From contig CM042152.1 in assembly GCA_023376005.1 (NCBI GenBank), positions 72,059,411-72,123,410 of the forward strand: a stretch of 64,000 nt of DNA, in the 5' to 3' direction. Positions 63,986 through 64,000 of this stretch are shown piece after piece. Numbering within the stretch: position 1 is the stretch's first letter; the number at the start of each line of letters is the position of its first letter. The notes under the pieces were generated by a model. It was given only the letters and a program-made list of their open reading frames with translations. It was not told the DNA's origin and ran no database searches. The DNA is from Doryteuthis pealeii (lineage: Eukaryota > Mollusca > Cephalopoda > Myopsida > Loliginidae). A program made the translations under genes and the position numbers.

Positions 63986-64000
63986 CACACACACACACAC
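63955..64000. repeat. (GACA)n / (CA)n microsatellite at the window edge
   Basis: GACAGACA then CACACA, continuing past the end of the window. Confidence 0.95.

Overview
The window is non-coding, repeat-dominated eukaryotic DNA with no intact host gene, no intact tRNA or rRNA, and no bacterial-type features. Long GA, CA, AT, TTC and TAA microsatellites, several tRNA-derived SINE families, decayed LINE fragments and MITE-like foldbacks suggest an invertebrate. I infer a mollusc, most likely a cephalopod. That is an inference from the style of the repeats, not from a diagnostic gene.

The window is built from three contigs joined by two gaps of exactly 100 N (3,898-3,997 and 36,401-36,500). The left contig (1-3,897) carries a partial repeat module, a foldback element and fossils of four SINE families. 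The middle contig (3,998-36,400) is mostly one 28.3 kb inverted repeat. Bases 3,998-18,110 reappear reverse-complemented at 18,200-32,279 around a spacer of about 90 bp, and the left arm begins at the first base after the gap. In the stretches I aligned by eye, the arms differ only by one- or two-base insertions and deletions. A third, direct copy of the inner part (36,511-45,600, right contig) also differs by true substitutions, by a 1.37 kb presence/absence block and by a much longer TTC tract. The simplest reading is that the two arms are one molecule read twice (fold-back or unsplit read, or an amplification chimera) and that the third copy is the other haplotype or a true paralogue. A real inverted duplication is possible but less likely.

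Within one unit the order is: CA/GA microsatellites, SINE C, an unrecognised block, a head-to-head pair of retroposon 'D', a small MITE, SINE A, SINE B, SINE A, SINE C, a mariner transposase remnant, microsatellites, an unrecognised 1.5 kb block, module E, a tRNA-Glu-like SINE, a TTG/TTC tract, D, several SINE C pieces, a diverged internal duplication, module E again, module G, and a CT tract at the fold point.

The right contig beyond 45,600 holds AT/GA/GATA microsatellites and at least eight 3' pieces of one non-LTR retrotransposon family with a PD-(D/E)XK-type endonuclease motif (48,656-51,480 on +, 55,560-57,965 on -), most of them bordered by (TAA)n. It also holds a Helitron/Pif1-like helicase scrap (about 52,738), a 359 bp MITE with TA target sites (54,119-54,477), and a tRNA-like sequence inside a 137 bp inverted repeat (62,971-63,411). 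I see no evidence for a novel functional system. The notable content is structural: the palindrome, the apparent targeting of LINE copies to (TAA)n, and the retroposon D with a clear 13 bp target-site duplication.

Family letters (A, B, C, D, E, F, G, L) are labels used only in this annotation.
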